Below, one piece after another: positions 32,403 through 41,681 of a stretch of 64,000 nt of DNA. Positions within the stretch are counted from its first letter, which is position 1. Every line of letters starts with the position of its first letter. This DNA comes from Aminobacter sp. AP02. GTDB taxonomy: Bacteria; Pseudomonadota; Alphaproteobacteria; Rhizobiales; Rhizobiaceae. The stretch is from positions 124,001 to 188,000 of the forward strand of contig NZ_QGGX01000007.1 of NCBI RefSeq assembly GCF_003148805.1, read 5' to 3'. The translations under genes were made by a program, and so were the position numbers. Below the pieces are notes generated by a model. The model made no database searches. It saw only the letters and a list, made by a program, of their open reading frames with translations, and was not told the origin of the DNA.

Positions 32403-32948
32403 ATGACCGAAGCGACACCGGAGACAAAGATCCGCCTCTGGACATCCCAGGGCTTCCGCGACGACGGCTGGGTCCATGCCGAGGACGCTGGCGCGCTTGC
32501 CGGCAACAGCCGGGTCATCCTGCCGCTCCAGGCCTTTCTCGAACTGGATCCGGCGCAGCGCAATGCCGCCAAGGAGCGTCTTGGCGTGTCGCTACAGCCG
32601 GGCGACCAGCTTGAGGCGATCGTCGAGTTTCTGGACGATCTTGCGCTGGTGGCACTTGCCTTCCCGGCGTTCAACGACGGCCGTTCGTTCTCGAAGGCTG
32701 AACTTCTGCGTAGCCGGCACAATTTCGAAGGCGCCGTGCGGGCAACCGGGCAGGTTCTGATCGACCAGTTGCCGCACATGCTGCGTGTCGGCTTCAACGA
32801 GTTCGAGGTCTCGCACCCGGTGCTGCTGAAGCGGCTCGAAGCAGGCGAGGTTGGTGGCTTGCCGCTTCATTACCAGCCCGCGGCCAAGGCAGCTCAACCA
32901 TCGGAAAAGGGCGCCAAATACACGTGGCGCCGCGCCGCGGCGACATAA
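32403..32948 (+). CDS. DUF934 protein of the sulfur assimilation operon
   Basis: This 181-residue protein is of family DUF934, typically the gene after cysH or cysI in proteobacteria. Characteristic segments are VILPLQAFLEL, IVEFLDDLALVALAFPAFNDGRSFSKAELLR and the C-terminal GGLPLHYQPAAK. It has no Cys and no membrane span. AGGAA precedes the ATG by 7 bases. It may assist sulfite reductase, but the mechanism is unknown. Confidence 0.85.
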   Translation: MTEATPETKIRLWTSQGFRDDGWVHAEDAGALAGNSRVILPLQAFLELDPAQRNAAKERLGVSLQPGDQLEAIVEFLDDLALVALAFPAFNDGRSFSKAELLRSRHNFEGAVRATGQVLIDQLPHMLRVGFNEFEVSHPVLLKRLEAGEVGGLPLHYQPAAKAAQPSEKGAKYTWRRAAAT

Positions 32949-32955
32949 GACGGCT

Positions 32956-33174
32956 TCAGCCTTTTGACAGCGGCTGGGCTTGCTCAGCGGCCTCGAGCTT
33001 CTTCAGGAGCTTTCTGAGCTTCTTGGGAAGGGTGCCATCTGCCCGGAACACCGGCATGGATTCGAGCACGCGCACATTGCTTTGCGAGGCAAGCTGGCGC
33101 CTGATGTCAGTGGCGACCTTGGCTGTGGTTTTGCTGTTGTGTGTGCTTGGCATGACAAAAGGCCTGTTCTTCAT
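32956..33174 (-). CDS. Small basic protein of unknown function
   Basis: The 72-residue protein MKNRPFVMPSTHNS...LSKG is rich in Lys and Arg, with a Leu-rich amphipathic stretch LPKKLRKLLKKLEAAE near the C-terminus. I cannot assign a family. ATG 33174 is chosen because AGGAG lies 8 bases upstream; a longer frame to 33231 lacks one. It converges on the DUF934 gene with a 7-bp gap. Confidence 0.65.
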   Translation of the reverse strand: MKNRPFVMPSTHNSKTTAKVATDIRRQLASQSNVRVLESMPVFRADGTLPKKLRKLLKKLEAAEQAQPLSKG

Positions 33175-33341
33175 CGTGAGAACTCCTGCCAGATGCAAAT
33201 GGTTCCCATATTGGTGGCCCCGCCATGGCAATCGTCGCCCTGTATGGTAAAACTTGAATTAACTTGGAATTGCCGGCGCTTGCCGAACCGGGGCTGAGGG
33301 CGCCGCAAGGCGCGGCATCCCGTCCCCTGCGACCCTTGCCC

Positions 33342-33370
33342 CTTGATTTTTGGCACCCAAACCTCGATAT
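33342..33370 (+). promoter_or_regulatory. Heat-shock (RpoH-like) promoter candidate of grpE
   Basis: CTTGAT (33342-33347), a 17-bp spacer and CGATAT (33365-33370) resemble the alphaproteobacterial RpoH pattern CTTGAA-N17-CCATAT found before hsp20 in this window. It ends 41 bp before the grpE start. Confidence 0.5.
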
Positions 33371-33411
33371 CGGGCGCAACTTCAAACGTATCCGAACAAC
33401 GGGAAATGGCG

Positions 33412-34044
33412 ATGAGCGACCAGGCAAAAGACGAACGCGCGCCCGATGAGACGGCGGCTGCCGAGGCCCAGGCCGAAAAGATCGAGGGCGCTGTCGACGG
33501 CGACTATGAAGCTGTCGTGCGACTGCTGAAAGAAAACGAAGAACTCAAGGACCGCGCTTTGCGCACGGTCGCCGAGATGGAGAACCTGCGCCGCCGCACC
33601 GCGCGCGACGTCCAGGATGCCCGCGCCTATTCGGTGGCCAATTTCGCCCGCGACATGCTTTCCGTGTCGGACAATCTGCGTCGCGCCATCGAGGCGGTTT
33701 CCGACGAGGCGAAGGCTGCCGGCGGCGCTGGACTTGCAAGCCTCATCGAGGGCGTCGAGGTGACCGAGCGTTCGATGCTCGCGGCTCTGGAGCGTCACGG
33801 CGTGCGCAAGCTCGACCCGCAAGGCGAGAAGTTCGACCCCAATTTCCACCAGGCAATGTTCGAGGTGCCGAACCCCGACGTGCCCGCCAACACGGTCGTG
33901 CAGGTCGTGCAGTCGGGCTACACCATCGGCGACCGCGTCCTGCGTCCTGCCATGGTCGGCGTCGCCAAGGGCGGCCCCAAGCATGTCGCCGAAGCGCCGG
34001 CCGAGCCCGGTCCGGTCAACGAGCAAGCCGAAAAGGACGCCTGA
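33412..34044 (+). CDS. grpE: Nucleotide exchange factor GrpE
   Basis: This DnaK co-chaperone has 210 residues. An acidic disordered N-terminus leads into a long coiled coil ([30 protein letters not shown]) and a C-terminal beta domain ending [13 protein letters not shown]. It acts in the cytoplasm as a dimer. The start at 33412 (MSDQAKD) is preferred over 33406 because GGGAA sits 6 bases before it. dnaK and hrcA are not in the window. A heat-shock-like promoter is visible upstream. Confidence 0.93.
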   Translation: MSDQAKDERAPDETAAAEAQAEKIEGAVDGDYEAVVRLLKENEELKDRALRTVAEMENLRRRTARDVQDARAYSVANFARDMLSVSDNLRRAIEAVSDEAKAAGGAGLASLIEGVEVTERSMLAALERHGVRKLDPQGEKFDPNFHQAMFEVPNPDVPANTVVQVVQSGYTIGDRVLRPAMVGVAKGGPKHVAEAPAEPGPVNEQAEKDA

Positions 34045-34056
34045 TCGGCGAATAGA

Positions 34057-34155
34057 GGACAGGGAGTAGTGAGTAGGGAATAGATTTAGAGCGGCTCTGG
34101 CTTCGGTGCCCGACGCTGCTATTCTCGCTCACTATTCGCTACTCGTTACTCGCTG
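34057..34155. repeat. Imperfect low-complexity inverted repeat
   Basis: Runs of GAGTAGTGAGTAGGGAATAG on the left face CTATTC...CTACTCGTTACTCGC on the right, forming an imperfect long stem after grpE. It is probably an intergenic repeat; boundaries are approximate. Confidence 0.4.
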
Positions 34156-34160
34156 GCAGC

Positions 34161-34793
34161 ATGAACCTACTGCTCTACCTCGACTATGCCGGCGTGGCGG
34201 TGTTTGCCGCCACCGGCGCGCTTGCTGCTTCGCGCAAGCAACTCGACATCATCGGGTTCTTGTTCCTGGCAAGCTTCACCGGCATCGGCGGCGGCACCGT
34301 GCGTGACGTGATTCTTGGCCTGCCGGTGTTTTGGGTGGTCAATCCGGCTTACATCCTGGTTTGTGTCGCCGTGGCCTGGGTGGTCTTCTTCACCGCCCAT
34401 CTCGTCGAATCCCGCTACAAGCTTTTGCTCTGGCTTGATGCGCTCGGCATGTCGGCCTACGCCGCCATAGGCGCTGCCAAGGGGATGGAGGCAACCGGTT
34501 CGCCGACGGTCGCCATCGTCATGGGGCTTTTGACCGCCACTTTCGGGGGCATCCTGCGCGACCTGCTTGCCGGCGAACCATCCGTGCTGCTCAAGCCCGA
34601 AATCTATGTCTCCGCTGCGATGGTCGGGGCCGGCATCTACACGCTCGCCGAGATCGCCGAACTGCCGCCTCAGGCATCAGCGGTTGTCGCCTTCGTCGCC
34701 GCCTTCATGGTGCGCGGTGGGGCGCTGAAATTCGGGTGGACCTTCCCCGCCTACCGCAGCCGTCCCGGCCGAAATCCGGAGGATATTCCGTGA
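34161..34793 (+). CDS. TRIC-type (UPF0126) membrane protein
   Basis: This 210-residue inner-membrane protein has two repeats of three helices, each with the glycine motif: GIGGGTVRDVILG in the first and TFGGILRDLLAG in the second. This is the bacterial TRIC cation channel family (YicG/UPF0126). It probably conducts K+ or another monovalent cation; the physiological role in bacteria is not settled. The start ATG 34161 is the first of the frame. It is followed by NDH-2 with a 68-bp gap. Confidence 0.88.
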   Translation: MNLLLYLDYAGVAVFAATGALAASRKQLDIIGFLFLASFTGIGGGTVRDVILGLPVFWVVNPAYILVCVAVAWVVFFTAHLVESRYKLLLWLDALGMSAYAAIGAAKGMEATGSPTVAIVMGLLTATFGGILRDLLAGEPSVLLKPEIYVSAAMVGAGIYTLAEIAELPPQASAVVAFVAAFMVRGGALKFGWTFPAYRSRPGRNPEDIP

Positions 34794-34861
34794 GGATCAT
34801 GGCCGCGCCCCGGTTCCAAGGCGCGGTTTCGCAGGTGCCGCATCAGCAGAGGATACCCGCC

Positions 34862-36172
34862 ATGCAACAGCGAATAGTGGTTGTCGGCGCAGGTTTTGGC
34901 GGCCTGGAGGTCGTCAAGGGACTGGCCGGCGCACCGGTCGACATCACCTTCATCGACCGGCGCAATCACCATCTTTTTCAGCCGCTGCTTTATCAGGTTG
35001 CCACGGCCTCGCTGGCCACATCCGAGATCGCCTGGCCGATCCGTTCGCTTGTTTGGGACAGGCCGGGAGTTACGACCGTCCTGGCCAATGTGACGGGTGT
35101 CGACGCGAAGCGACGCCTTGTGCTGCTCGAAGACGGCGCAACGGTGCCATACGACACGCTGGTGCTGGCGACCGGAGCTCGCCACGCCTATTTCGGGCAC
35201 GACGAATGGGAGCCTTACGCCCTTGGCTTGAAGACGCTGGAGGATGCAACGACGATCCGGCGGCGCATCCTGGTGGCTTTCGAACGAGCCGAGCAGGAGG
35301 CCGATCCTGAAAAGCAGGCCGCGCTGTTGACCTTCGTCATCGTGGGCGCCGGTCCGACCGGGGTGGAGCTGGCCGGAACGATTGCCGAATTGGCGCGCGA
35401 TACGTTGCCGCGCGAATTCCGTAACATCGACACGGGCCGGGCACGGGTCGTGCTGATCGAAGCAGGCCAGCGTGTTCTGGCAGGATTTCCCGAAGACCTG
35501 TCTGACTATGCGCTACGCTCGCTTCGCAAGCTTGGCGTCGAGGTCGAGCTTGGGCGAGCGGTCTCCGACTGCTCCGCCGACAGCGTCACTTATGGCGACA
35601 TCAGGCTGGCGACCAGGACGATCATCTGGGTTGCCGGCGTGCGCGCATCACCCGCTGCCGAGTGGCTGGGGGCACCTGCAGACAGGGTGGGACGCATCCA
35701 GGTGATGCCCGACCTTACGGTGCCCGGTCACCCCGAGATCTTTGCCATCGGCGACACGGTGACGGTGAACGGGCCGGACGGAAAGCCCGCACCGGGGATC
35801 GCACCCGCCGCCAAGCAGGAGGGCCGGTATGTCGCCGCCGTCATCAAGCAGCGGCTGCGCGGTGATGCCGAGCCGCAGCCGTTCCACTACCGCCATCAGG
35901 GTAGCCTTGCCCAGATAGGCAAACGACGCGCGGTCATCGATTTCGGTTGGATGAGACTGCGAGGCGCGCTGGCTTGGTGGCTGTGGGGCATCGCCCATAT
36001 CTACTTCCTCATTGGCTCGCGAGCCCGGCTCAGCGTCGCCATCAACTGGCTTTGGGTTCATGCCCGCAATCAGCGTAGCGCACGGCTGATCACACAAGGC
36101 GAGGCGCAAATCGAATCGCCTGAAAATCCGACGGCCAAGGGCGCTGTCAAAGCAAATTCGCCGCTGGGTTAG
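34862..36172 (+). CDS. ndh: Type II NADH dehydrogenase (NDH-2)
   Basis: This 436-residue membrane-associated flavoprotein transfers electrons from NADH to quinone without proton pumping. The FAD motif VVVGAGFGGLEVVKGL is at the N-terminus and the NADH motif FVIVGAGPTGVELAGTIAEL in the middle. FAIGDTV is the third FAD contact. A hydrophobic/aromatic C-terminal segment WWLWGIAHIYFLIGS would anchor it to the membrane. ATG 34862 is preferred; an in-frame ATG at 34799 has no ribosome site. Confidence 0.9.
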   Translation: MQQRIVVVGAGFGGLEVVKGLAGAPVDITFIDRRNHHLFQPLLYQVATASLATSEIAWPIRSLVWDRPGVTTVLANVTGVDAKRRLVLLEDGATVPYDTLVLATGARHAYFGHDEWEPYALGLKTLEDATTIRRRILVAFERAEQEADPEKQAALLTFVIVGAGPTGVELAGTIAELARDTLPREFRNIDTGRARVVLIEAGQRVLAGFPEDLSDYALRSLRKLGVEVELGRAVSDCSADSVTYGDIRLATRTIIWVAGVRASPAAEWLGAPADRVGRIQVMPDLTVPGHPEIFAIGDTVTVNGPDGKPAPGIAPAAKQEGRYVAAVIKQRLRGDAEPQPFHYRHQGSLAQIGKRRAVIDFGWMRLRGALAWWLWGIAHIYFLIGSRARLSVAINWLWVHARNQRSARLITQGEAQIESPENPTAKGAVKANSPLG

Positions 36173-36244
36173 CGATCGGGCCCCGCGACATCGCGGCGAG
36201 GCCTCGGCAGCTGCCAGATGAAGATCGTGCCGAAGCGGCGCGGT

Positions 36245-36598
36245 TTAGGCTTTGTACTGCCGCGTTTTCAGCAGGCTCTTCGGAGCCTGCATCATCCAGG
36301 CGCGTTCGAGCCGCGTTCTGAGCTGATCGAGCGGGATTTCGTGGACGCGCACCAACATGGCCGGCCAGCCCTTGTAGTGAGCGGTTTCGAAGTAGAGCCG
36401 TGGGTCGGCCGCCACCAACATCTCTTTTTCCTCGAGCGCGCACATCACCACGACCGTGTCGGCGTCCTTGACGCGGCAGAGGAATTTCTTGCGGACCTGA
36501 AGGGACGGTGTGCCGTAGGACGTGCTTTCGACAATCTCCGGAAGGCCTTCGGCCGCTGTTCGCAGCATCTCGAAGGCCCTGGAGAGATCGTCGACCAT
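36245..36598 (-). CDS. MmcQ/YjbR family DNA-binding-like protein
   Basis: The 117-residue protein has the YjbR/CyaY-like fold, with SYGTPSLQVRKKFLCRVKD and the acidic ECALEEK-type turn followed by an aromatic FETAHYKGWPAML. It is soluble and single-domain. The start at 36598 leaves a 4-bp gap after the olsB stop, so it is probably translated with olsB. Its role is not known. An in-frame ATG at 36634 would overlap olsB and is less likely. Confidence 0.82.
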   Translation of the reverse strand: MVDDLSRAFEMLRTAAEGLPEIVESTSYGTPSLQVRKKFLCRVKDADTVVVMCALEEKEMLVAADPRLYFETAHYKGWPAMLVRVHEIPLDQLRTRLERAWMMQAPKSLLKTRQYKA

Positions 36599-36602
36599 TG
36601 CT

Positions 36603-37484
36603 CTAGGCGGCGAAGCGCTGGGCTTCCCCGCCATAATAGTTGATGTAGCGGGCGCCGATTTCCTTGACCGGCATGACGATGAAGACGTCTGTCGTGCCGA
36701 AGTCGTGGTCGATGACGCAGCCGTCGCCGATCTTGGCGCCGACGCGCAGGTAGCCTTTGACCAGTGGCGGCATGGCAGCGATCGCCGACTTGGCGTTGAT
36801 CGCTTCGATCGGCATCAAGTCCATGGCGCAATAGCGCGACGCGACCGCGCGCACGTCCCAGTCGGCACTCGTGCGGCAATGATGGGCAAGATAGGTCAGC
36901 GCCTCGGCATGTGCCGCTGGCACCGTGCCGTGGAACGAGGCGCAGCCAGTCATGACGTCGATGTCGTAGCGGTTGAGATAGGCCCAGATGCCCTGCCACA
37001 GCGCCTCGATGGTTCGCTTGGAGCGGTATTCGGGCAACACGCAGGAGCGGCCTAGCTCGAGAAAGCGCTGGCCGGGATGGCGCGCGATGAGCTTGTTGAG
37101 TTCGAATTCGTCGTCGGAGTAAAAACCGCCGGCTTCGGTCGCGCGCTCCTGGCGCAGCAGCCGATAGGTTCCAACGATGCGGCGATGCTCGGGGCCGTTG
37201 ATCGACGTGTCCAAGACCAGCAGGTGGTCGCAAACGTCGTCGAAGCGGTCGGCGTCGCGGCGTTCGATCGAGTGCGCCGCCTGCTTCCGGGCACCCAGTT
37301 CGTCGAAGAACACGCGGTAGCGCACTTCCTGTGCGGCGGCGATCTCTGATTCGTCTCTGGCGAGGCGAACTTCCAGCGTACCTATCCGTCCGAGCGGTGT
37401 ACCTGGCAGCAAAGGTTTGGAAGGCACTGTCAACTTGGCGCCGTTGGCTTTCTGAGTGTCACTGTCCGGCAAGGCTGTATGCAC
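36603..37484 (-). CDS. olsB: Ornithine-ACP N-acyltransferase OlsB
   Basis: This 293-residue GNAT-type acyltransferase attaches a 3-hydroxyacyl chain from ACP to ornithine, the first step of ornithine lipid synthesis. It has the family features GTYRLLRQE, ELGRSCVLPEYRSKRTIEALWQG-type acyl-CoA/ACP segment and DYHDFGTTDV-like C-terminal part seen as IDHDFGTTDVF. The start is GTG at 37484 with AAGGAG eight bases upstream; an ATG frame reaches 37592 but lacks a ribosome site. The partner olsA is not in the window. Confidence 0.9.
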   Translation of the reverse strand: MHTALPDSDTQKANGAKLTVPSKPLLPGTPLGRIGTLEVRLARDESEIAAAQEVRYRVFFDELGARKQAAHSIERRDADRFDDVCDHLLVLDTSINGPEHRRIVGTYRLLRQERATEAGGFYSDDEFELNKLIARHPGQRFLELGRSCVLPEYRSKRTIEALWQGIWAYLNRYDIDVMTGCASFHGTVPAAHAEALTYLAHHCRTSADWDVRAVASRYCAMDLMPIEAINAKSAIAAMPPLVKGYLRVGAKIGDGCVIDHDFGTTDVFIVMPVKEIGARYINYYGGEAQRFAA

Positions 37485-37632
37485 GGGTGATTCTCCTTCG
37501 AGCCATCCCTCCTGGCGCGGGGATACGGTGTCGGTGCTACAGGATTGTGACAGTATCGTGATCAACCGGCACGGGCAAGACTTCCAAGGCAAGCAACGGC
37601 GTCTAGCCGGCTAGGGAATCGGCAGGAATAGT

Positions 37633-39912
37633 TCAGGCGGCGGCGCGCTGTTCGACAAGATTTATCAGAACATCGGGGTCGAGCGGCTTGGTGACGAAGC
37701 CGCTCGCACCATGCGCCAGGACTGCATGGCGGGTCTTTTCCTGGCTGTCAGCCGACAAGACCATGATCGGAACGGCTGAAAGGCCATGCTGCTCTTCATG
37801 CCTGCGGATGGCCGAAATCGCGTCCAAACCGTCCATTACGGGCATGTGCATGTCCATCAGCACCACGTCGTAGCGGCGTTTGCGCGCCGCACCCGTGACC
37901 GCCTCAACGGCAGCCTTGCCGTTGTTGACGACGTCGACCCGGTGCCCAGCCTTGAGCAGCACGGCGCGCGCGAGCATGGCGTTGATATCATTGTCTTCGG
38001 CGATCAGAACCGACAGGCCATGAAGATGTGGATGAGCCGCAGGTTTGCTCGCCGCGCGACGTTTTGTGAGCTGCGGCTGCACTTGGACGACGCCCTGATT
38101 CGCCAGCAACACGCGAAGCAAGGTCTCGCCACGCACCGGCCGGGCGAGGAAAGTCGCATAGCCGCTGGCGCGCAATTCGCCCAGCAGTCCGCGGTCGTTG
38201 GGAGCGATCAGCGTCACCGCTTCGCTTGCGGCGAAGCCGCTCTCGCGCAGTTGCCTCAGCATGCGCCCGTCATTTTCTTCCAGTGCCGCATCGATGAGGA
38301 TCGTGTTGCAGCCCGCGGCCAGGCCTTGAGCCTGTTCTGGCGTGACGGCGATGTCGGCACTGCCGCCATGTGCGCGGATCGTCTCGGCGATTGCCTCGGC
38401 CTCGGTGGTGTTGCGGGACAGGATCACCGCGCGGCGGCCGGCAAGCATTTCAGTGCTGGCTTGTGTGTCGTCGGCGGCGCCAACGGCGGGCAGGTCGAAG
38501 GAAAACTCCGAGCCTTCGCCTGCAATGCTGTTGGCCCGTATCGTTCCGCCCATCGACGTCACCAGGCGCTTGGAGATGGCCAGGCCGAGGCCAGCGCCAC
38601 CATGCGAGCGGGTCGAGGTGCCGTCGGCCTGTTCGAACTCCTCGAAGATGCGGTCCATGTCCTCGGCGCGCAGGCCGGGTCCGGTATCGGTAACGGTGAA
38701 GCGGATCATGTCGCCGATGCGTTCGACGGAAAGCCTGATACCACCGGCGTCCGTGAACTTGATGGCGTTGCCAATCAGGTTGAGCAGCACCTGGCGCACC
38801 CGGCCCGGGTCGGCGGTGATCATCTGCGGCACGTTCGGCGCGACGTGGCAGCCCAGTCCGATGCCCTTGCCGAAGGCGCGCGAGGCCAGCAGCTCGACCA
38901 CATTGTCGGCGATCTCGCGCGGCGACATCGGCTGCGGTTCGGGATCGAAGCGTCCTGCCTCGATCTTCGAATAGTCAAGCAGGTCCTCGATCAGGGCCAG
39001 AAGCGCACTTGCCGACGTCGAGACCGCACCGACATAGGTGCGTTGCTCGGGCGAAAGTTCGGTATCGTGCAGAAGCTTTGCCATGCCCATGATGCCGTTC
39101 ATCGGCGTGCGGATTTCGTGGCTGACCGTGGCAAGGAAACGCGACTTTGCCTGGCTTGCATATTCTGCGCGCTCTCGCGCGCTGATCAATGCTGTTTCGG
39201 CACGTTTCCGGGCGGTGATGTCGCGGGCAATCGCCCTGTGCGATACCGTGTTGCTGGCCTTGTCGCGCACCGAAAGTTCGATCCAGGAGAACCAGCGCAC
39301 GGCTCCGTTCGAGCGAATGCCGACGTCGGTGGAGCTCAGGCATTCGCCCTGGGAGAAGGCGGCATCGGGAACGACGCCGACATCGACGCCGAGTTCCGAC
39401 AAAGTGCGCCCGGCGATATCGCGCTCATCCTGGCCGATGAGCTCGGCGAAAACCTTGTTGGCATAGACGATACGGCCGTCACGGTCGCGGTGCACGACCA
39501 GGTCGCCAAGCGCATCGATGAGCCCGCGAAAGCGTTCTTCGCTTTCCTGCAGCTCCCACATGCGGTCGGCGAGGGTTTCGATCTCAGCGCGGTTGCGTGA
39601 AGCGCTTTCGGTAATCGCTTCGGCGGCGCGCTCACGCTCGCCAAGGCTGCGCGAAATAAGCACGAGGCCGGTGATGGCGGCAGCTATCAGGCCGATGCTG
39701 ATGAAAGCCGGCGCGCCGGTCAGGTGGGCCATACCCGCGAGCACGAATACGGTCACGATCGTGATGAAATAGAGTCCGCGTGGCGGCTCCTTCGGCAATT
39801 GTAGCTCAAGCGACGGCAGCGTCATGGCAAGGCGACTGGACAGCGTTTCGGCGCCGCCGCTGGGCGCGCCCTGCGTCGTCGTTGCTTTCGCTGTGCCAGG
39901 CTCCGTCATCAT
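37633..39912 (-). CDS. Hybrid sensor histidine kinase with PAS, pseudo-receiver and receiver domains
   Basis: The 759-residue protein has two membrane helices near residues 45-90, a PAS domain ([18 protein letters not shown]), the dimerisation-phosphoacceptor box [13 protein letters not shown], an ATPase domain ([28 protein letters not shown]) and two C-terminal receiver-like domains. The first receiver ([26 protein letters not shown]) lacks the acidic pocket and the Lys. The last has [18 protein letters not shown] and TKPLDP and is canonical. No cognate response regulator is adjacent. It lies next to olsB in what may be a conserved order. Confidence 0.9.
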   Translation of the reverse strand: MMTEPGTAKATTTQGAPSGGAETLSSRLAMTLPSLELQLPKEPPRGLYFITIVTVFVLAGMAHLTGAPAFISIGLIAAAITGLVLISRSLGERERAAEAITESASRNRAEIETLADRMWELQESEERFRGLIDALGDLVVHRDRDGRIVYANKVFAELIGQDERDIAGRTLSELGVDVGVVPDAAFSQGECLSSTDVGIRSNGAVRWFSWIELSVRDKASNTVSHRAIARDITARKRAETALISARERAEYASQAKSRFLATVSHEIRTPMNGIMGMAKLLHDTELSPEQRTYVGAVSTSASALLALIEDLLDYSKIEAGRFDPEPQPMSPREIADNVVELLASRAFGKGIGLGCHVAPNVPQMITADPGRVRQVLLNLIGNAIKFTDAGGIRLSVERIGDMIRFTVTDTGPGLRAEDMDRIFEEFEQADGTSTRSHGGAGLGLAISKRLVTSMGGTIRANSIAGEGSEFSFDLPAVGAADDTQASTEMLAGRRAVILSRNTTEAEAIAETIRAHGGSADIAVTPEQAQGLAAGCNTILIDAALEENDGRMLRQLRESGFAASEAVTLIAPNDRGLLGELRASGYATFLARPVRGETLLRVLLANQGVVQVQPQLTKRRAASKPAAHPHLHGLSVLIAEDNDINAMLARAVLLKAGHRVDVVNNGKAAVEAVTGAARKRRYDVVLMDMHMPVMDGLDAISAIRRHEEQHGLSAVPIMVLSADSQEKTRHAVLAHGASGFVTKPLDPDVLINLVEQRAAA

Positions 39913-40043
39913 GGCGGAAGCCTAGCACCGAGTGCTTAGGGAAGATTTGGACGGATCGTTCGAATTTTAGCTGTCGCGCCGATTTGCGCTACACGTTGGG
40001 TCCAGCGTGCGTAGTTGGTGCGTTCGTTCGGACGCGTGGCACT

Positions 40044-40799
40044 CTACTGGATGTAGGTTTTGAAGACGTAGCCGCGCTTGCCGTTGAAAACGATTTCACA
40101 CCATTGCGTACACGCCACCAGTTCCACAGAGGTCTTGGCCGGGATGACGCCCAGGACCTGACCGCCCTTTTGCGGTTTGGCGCGCATGTTCACCGAACGC
40201 TTGATGGTGGCCTCGCGACCGCCTTTGCCAGCTTGGCCGGCGGGCTTGACCTCGGCCTCCATCGCTTTGACGGCGGCGGTTTCAGCAGGATCTGGCCTGG
40301 TGGTTTCGGCCAGCGCGAGTGGAGCTGAATCGACAGGATCCGCAGCGACGACCTTCTCTGCACCAGGTATGGCAGGCATCGCTTCCAGCGGCCGGTTCGC
40401 GGCCGCTGCCACCACCTGTGCCCAGCGTGGGTCGGCCGCTAGCGGCATGTCGGAGGCTTCTTCGGCAGAGGCGTCGGAAACCAGGATCGAAGTGCGGCTG
40501 GTGGCGACGCGTTCCTTGCGACCGGTCGGTTCGGCGGCGATCGCTGTGATCTTTTCCTTTGCCGGCGCGGCTGCGGCCTGTTGGGCATCTAGCGCGGTAT
40601 TTGCCGAATGCTGGCCCATATGCGGCACGATGAACAGTGCCGAAACGGCTGTCACGCTCATAAGCGCGGTCATTGCCAATACGCCGCAGACCAGCCCGCG
40701 GTTCGGCGCGTTTTCGCGCCAGGAAGCCGGCTCGGCTTTCATGAACATCATCGCGGAGCGCGACCTGTTGGCTGCGCCCAACCCGAAGGGCATTTTCAC
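40044..40799 (-). CDS. SH3-domain membrane-anchored protein
   Basis: This 251-residue protein has a membrane helix near residues 35-57 (CGVLAMTALMSVTAVSALFI), an Ala/Pro-rich periplasmic linker and a C-terminal bacterial SH3 domain (NMRAKPQKGGQVLGVIPAK; CEIVFNGKRGYVFKTYIQ). Such domains often bind cell wall. The start is GTG 40799 with GGAGAG 6 bases upstream; ATG 40793 is 12 bases away. The function is not otherwise known. Confidence 0.78.
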   Translation of the reverse strand: MKMPFGLGAANRSRSAMMFMKAEPASWRENAPNRGLVCGVLAMTALMSVTAVSALFIVPHMGQHSANTALDAQQAAAAPAKEKITAIAAEPTGRKERVATSRTSILVSDASAEEASDMPLAADPRWAQVVAAAANRPLEAMPAIPGAEKVVAADPVDSAPLALAETTRPDPAETAAVKAMEAEVKPAGQAGKGGREATIKRSVNMRAKPQKGGQVLGVIPAKTSVELVACTQWCEIVFNGKRGYVFKTYIQ

Positions 40800-41080
40800 T
40801 AGCAACTCTCCACTCAGGCCCCAAGCGCTCGGAAAAATGAGCGTCCCCACCTGTCGTTTCGACCCGCAAATCTACGCCGCGTAGCCGCAAGACAGTTTAG
40901 TCGGTACCTATCGGCCCGTCCACCGATCGCACCATGATGACCGATTGTGGCAGACCTTGGACCCGATTGCGACCATGCTGAAAAAATTCTTAACCGCCAA
41001 GAGAAGTCTGTCCGGGAGCCGCGATCGACTTCACGCATAAGTCACAAAGCGTATTGTAACTTGATCGGCAAAGAAGGCCG

Positions 41081-41572
41081 TTACTTGTCGGAGGTGGTGG
41101 TTTCCCTGCGGCCACGCCGCCAGCTCAGGAATTCGTCCAGCACCACCAGAGCGGCACCTATCGAGATGAAGGCGTCGGCGAGATTGAAGATCGCAAACGA
41201 CCACACCGGAGTGTGGAACAAGATGTAGTCGATGACGTGGCCGTAGACGGTGCGGTCGATGAGATTGCCGAGCGCACCACCCACGATCAGCGCGAAGCCA
41301 AAGCGCGAGATGACCTGCTGCGGTGTCGTGCGGATGGCCAGGTAGGTCACGAGTGCGATGACGATTGCGGTCAGTGCGATCAGACCGGTGTCGCCGACAT
41401 TCGAAAACATCGAAAAGGCGATACCTGTGTTGTAGGTACGAAAAAGCGCCAGGAATGGCAGCACGTCGACTTTCTCGTGCATGACGAGATTGGCTTCGAC
41501 GAGGATTTTGATCCACTGGTCGAGCGCCACGGCCAATGCCGTCACAAGGCCATAGAATGCTACTGACTTCAC
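41081..41572 (-). CDS. lspA: Lipoprotein signal peptidase (signal peptidase II)
   Basis: This 163-residue inner-membrane aspartyl protease removes the signal peptide from diacylated prolipoproteins, for example SitA. Four membrane helices are visible. The catalytic pair is Asp115 (GHVIDYI) and Asp133 (NLADAF), with the conserved NLIDR before them. Length is typical. A 20-codon open frame with a good ribosome site lies 15 bp upstream. Confidence 0.96.
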   Translation of the reverse strand: MKSVAFYGLVTALAVALDQWIKILVEANLVMHEKVDVLPFLALFRTYNTGIAFSMFSNVGDTGLIALTAIVIALVTYLAIRTTPQQVISRFGFALIVGGALGNLIDRTVYGHVIDYILFHTPVWSFAIFNLADAFISIGAALVVLDEFLSWRRGRRETTTSDK

Positions 41573-41587
41573 TTGGCGCGGCCTCCT

Positions 41588-41647
41588 TCAGCGCCACGCG
41601 CCCAAGAGGGCGCGCAAAGGACGCTGTAACGCTTTGAATTTGTGCAT
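41588..41647 (-). CDS. Possible 19-residue leader peptide ahead of lspA
   Basis: MHKFKALQRPLRALLGAWR is encoded on the minus strand, preceded by GGAAAGGATC with AAAGG seven to eight bases before the ATG. Its 3' part contains a GCGCCC/GGGCGC hairpin, and it ends 15 bp before lspA. It is basic and short, and could be a translational coupler. It has weak support as a real gene. Confidence 0.35.
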   Translation of the reverse strand: MHKFKALQRPLRALLGAWR

Positions 41648-41681
41648 GATCCTTTCCAAAAATCGATTCCGGTCCTTGGGG

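Noticed and set aside
37786-39600. 604-codon open frame on the plus strand opposite the hybrid kinase
   Set aside because: It is the antisense of conserved kinase motifs and carries no recognisable domain.
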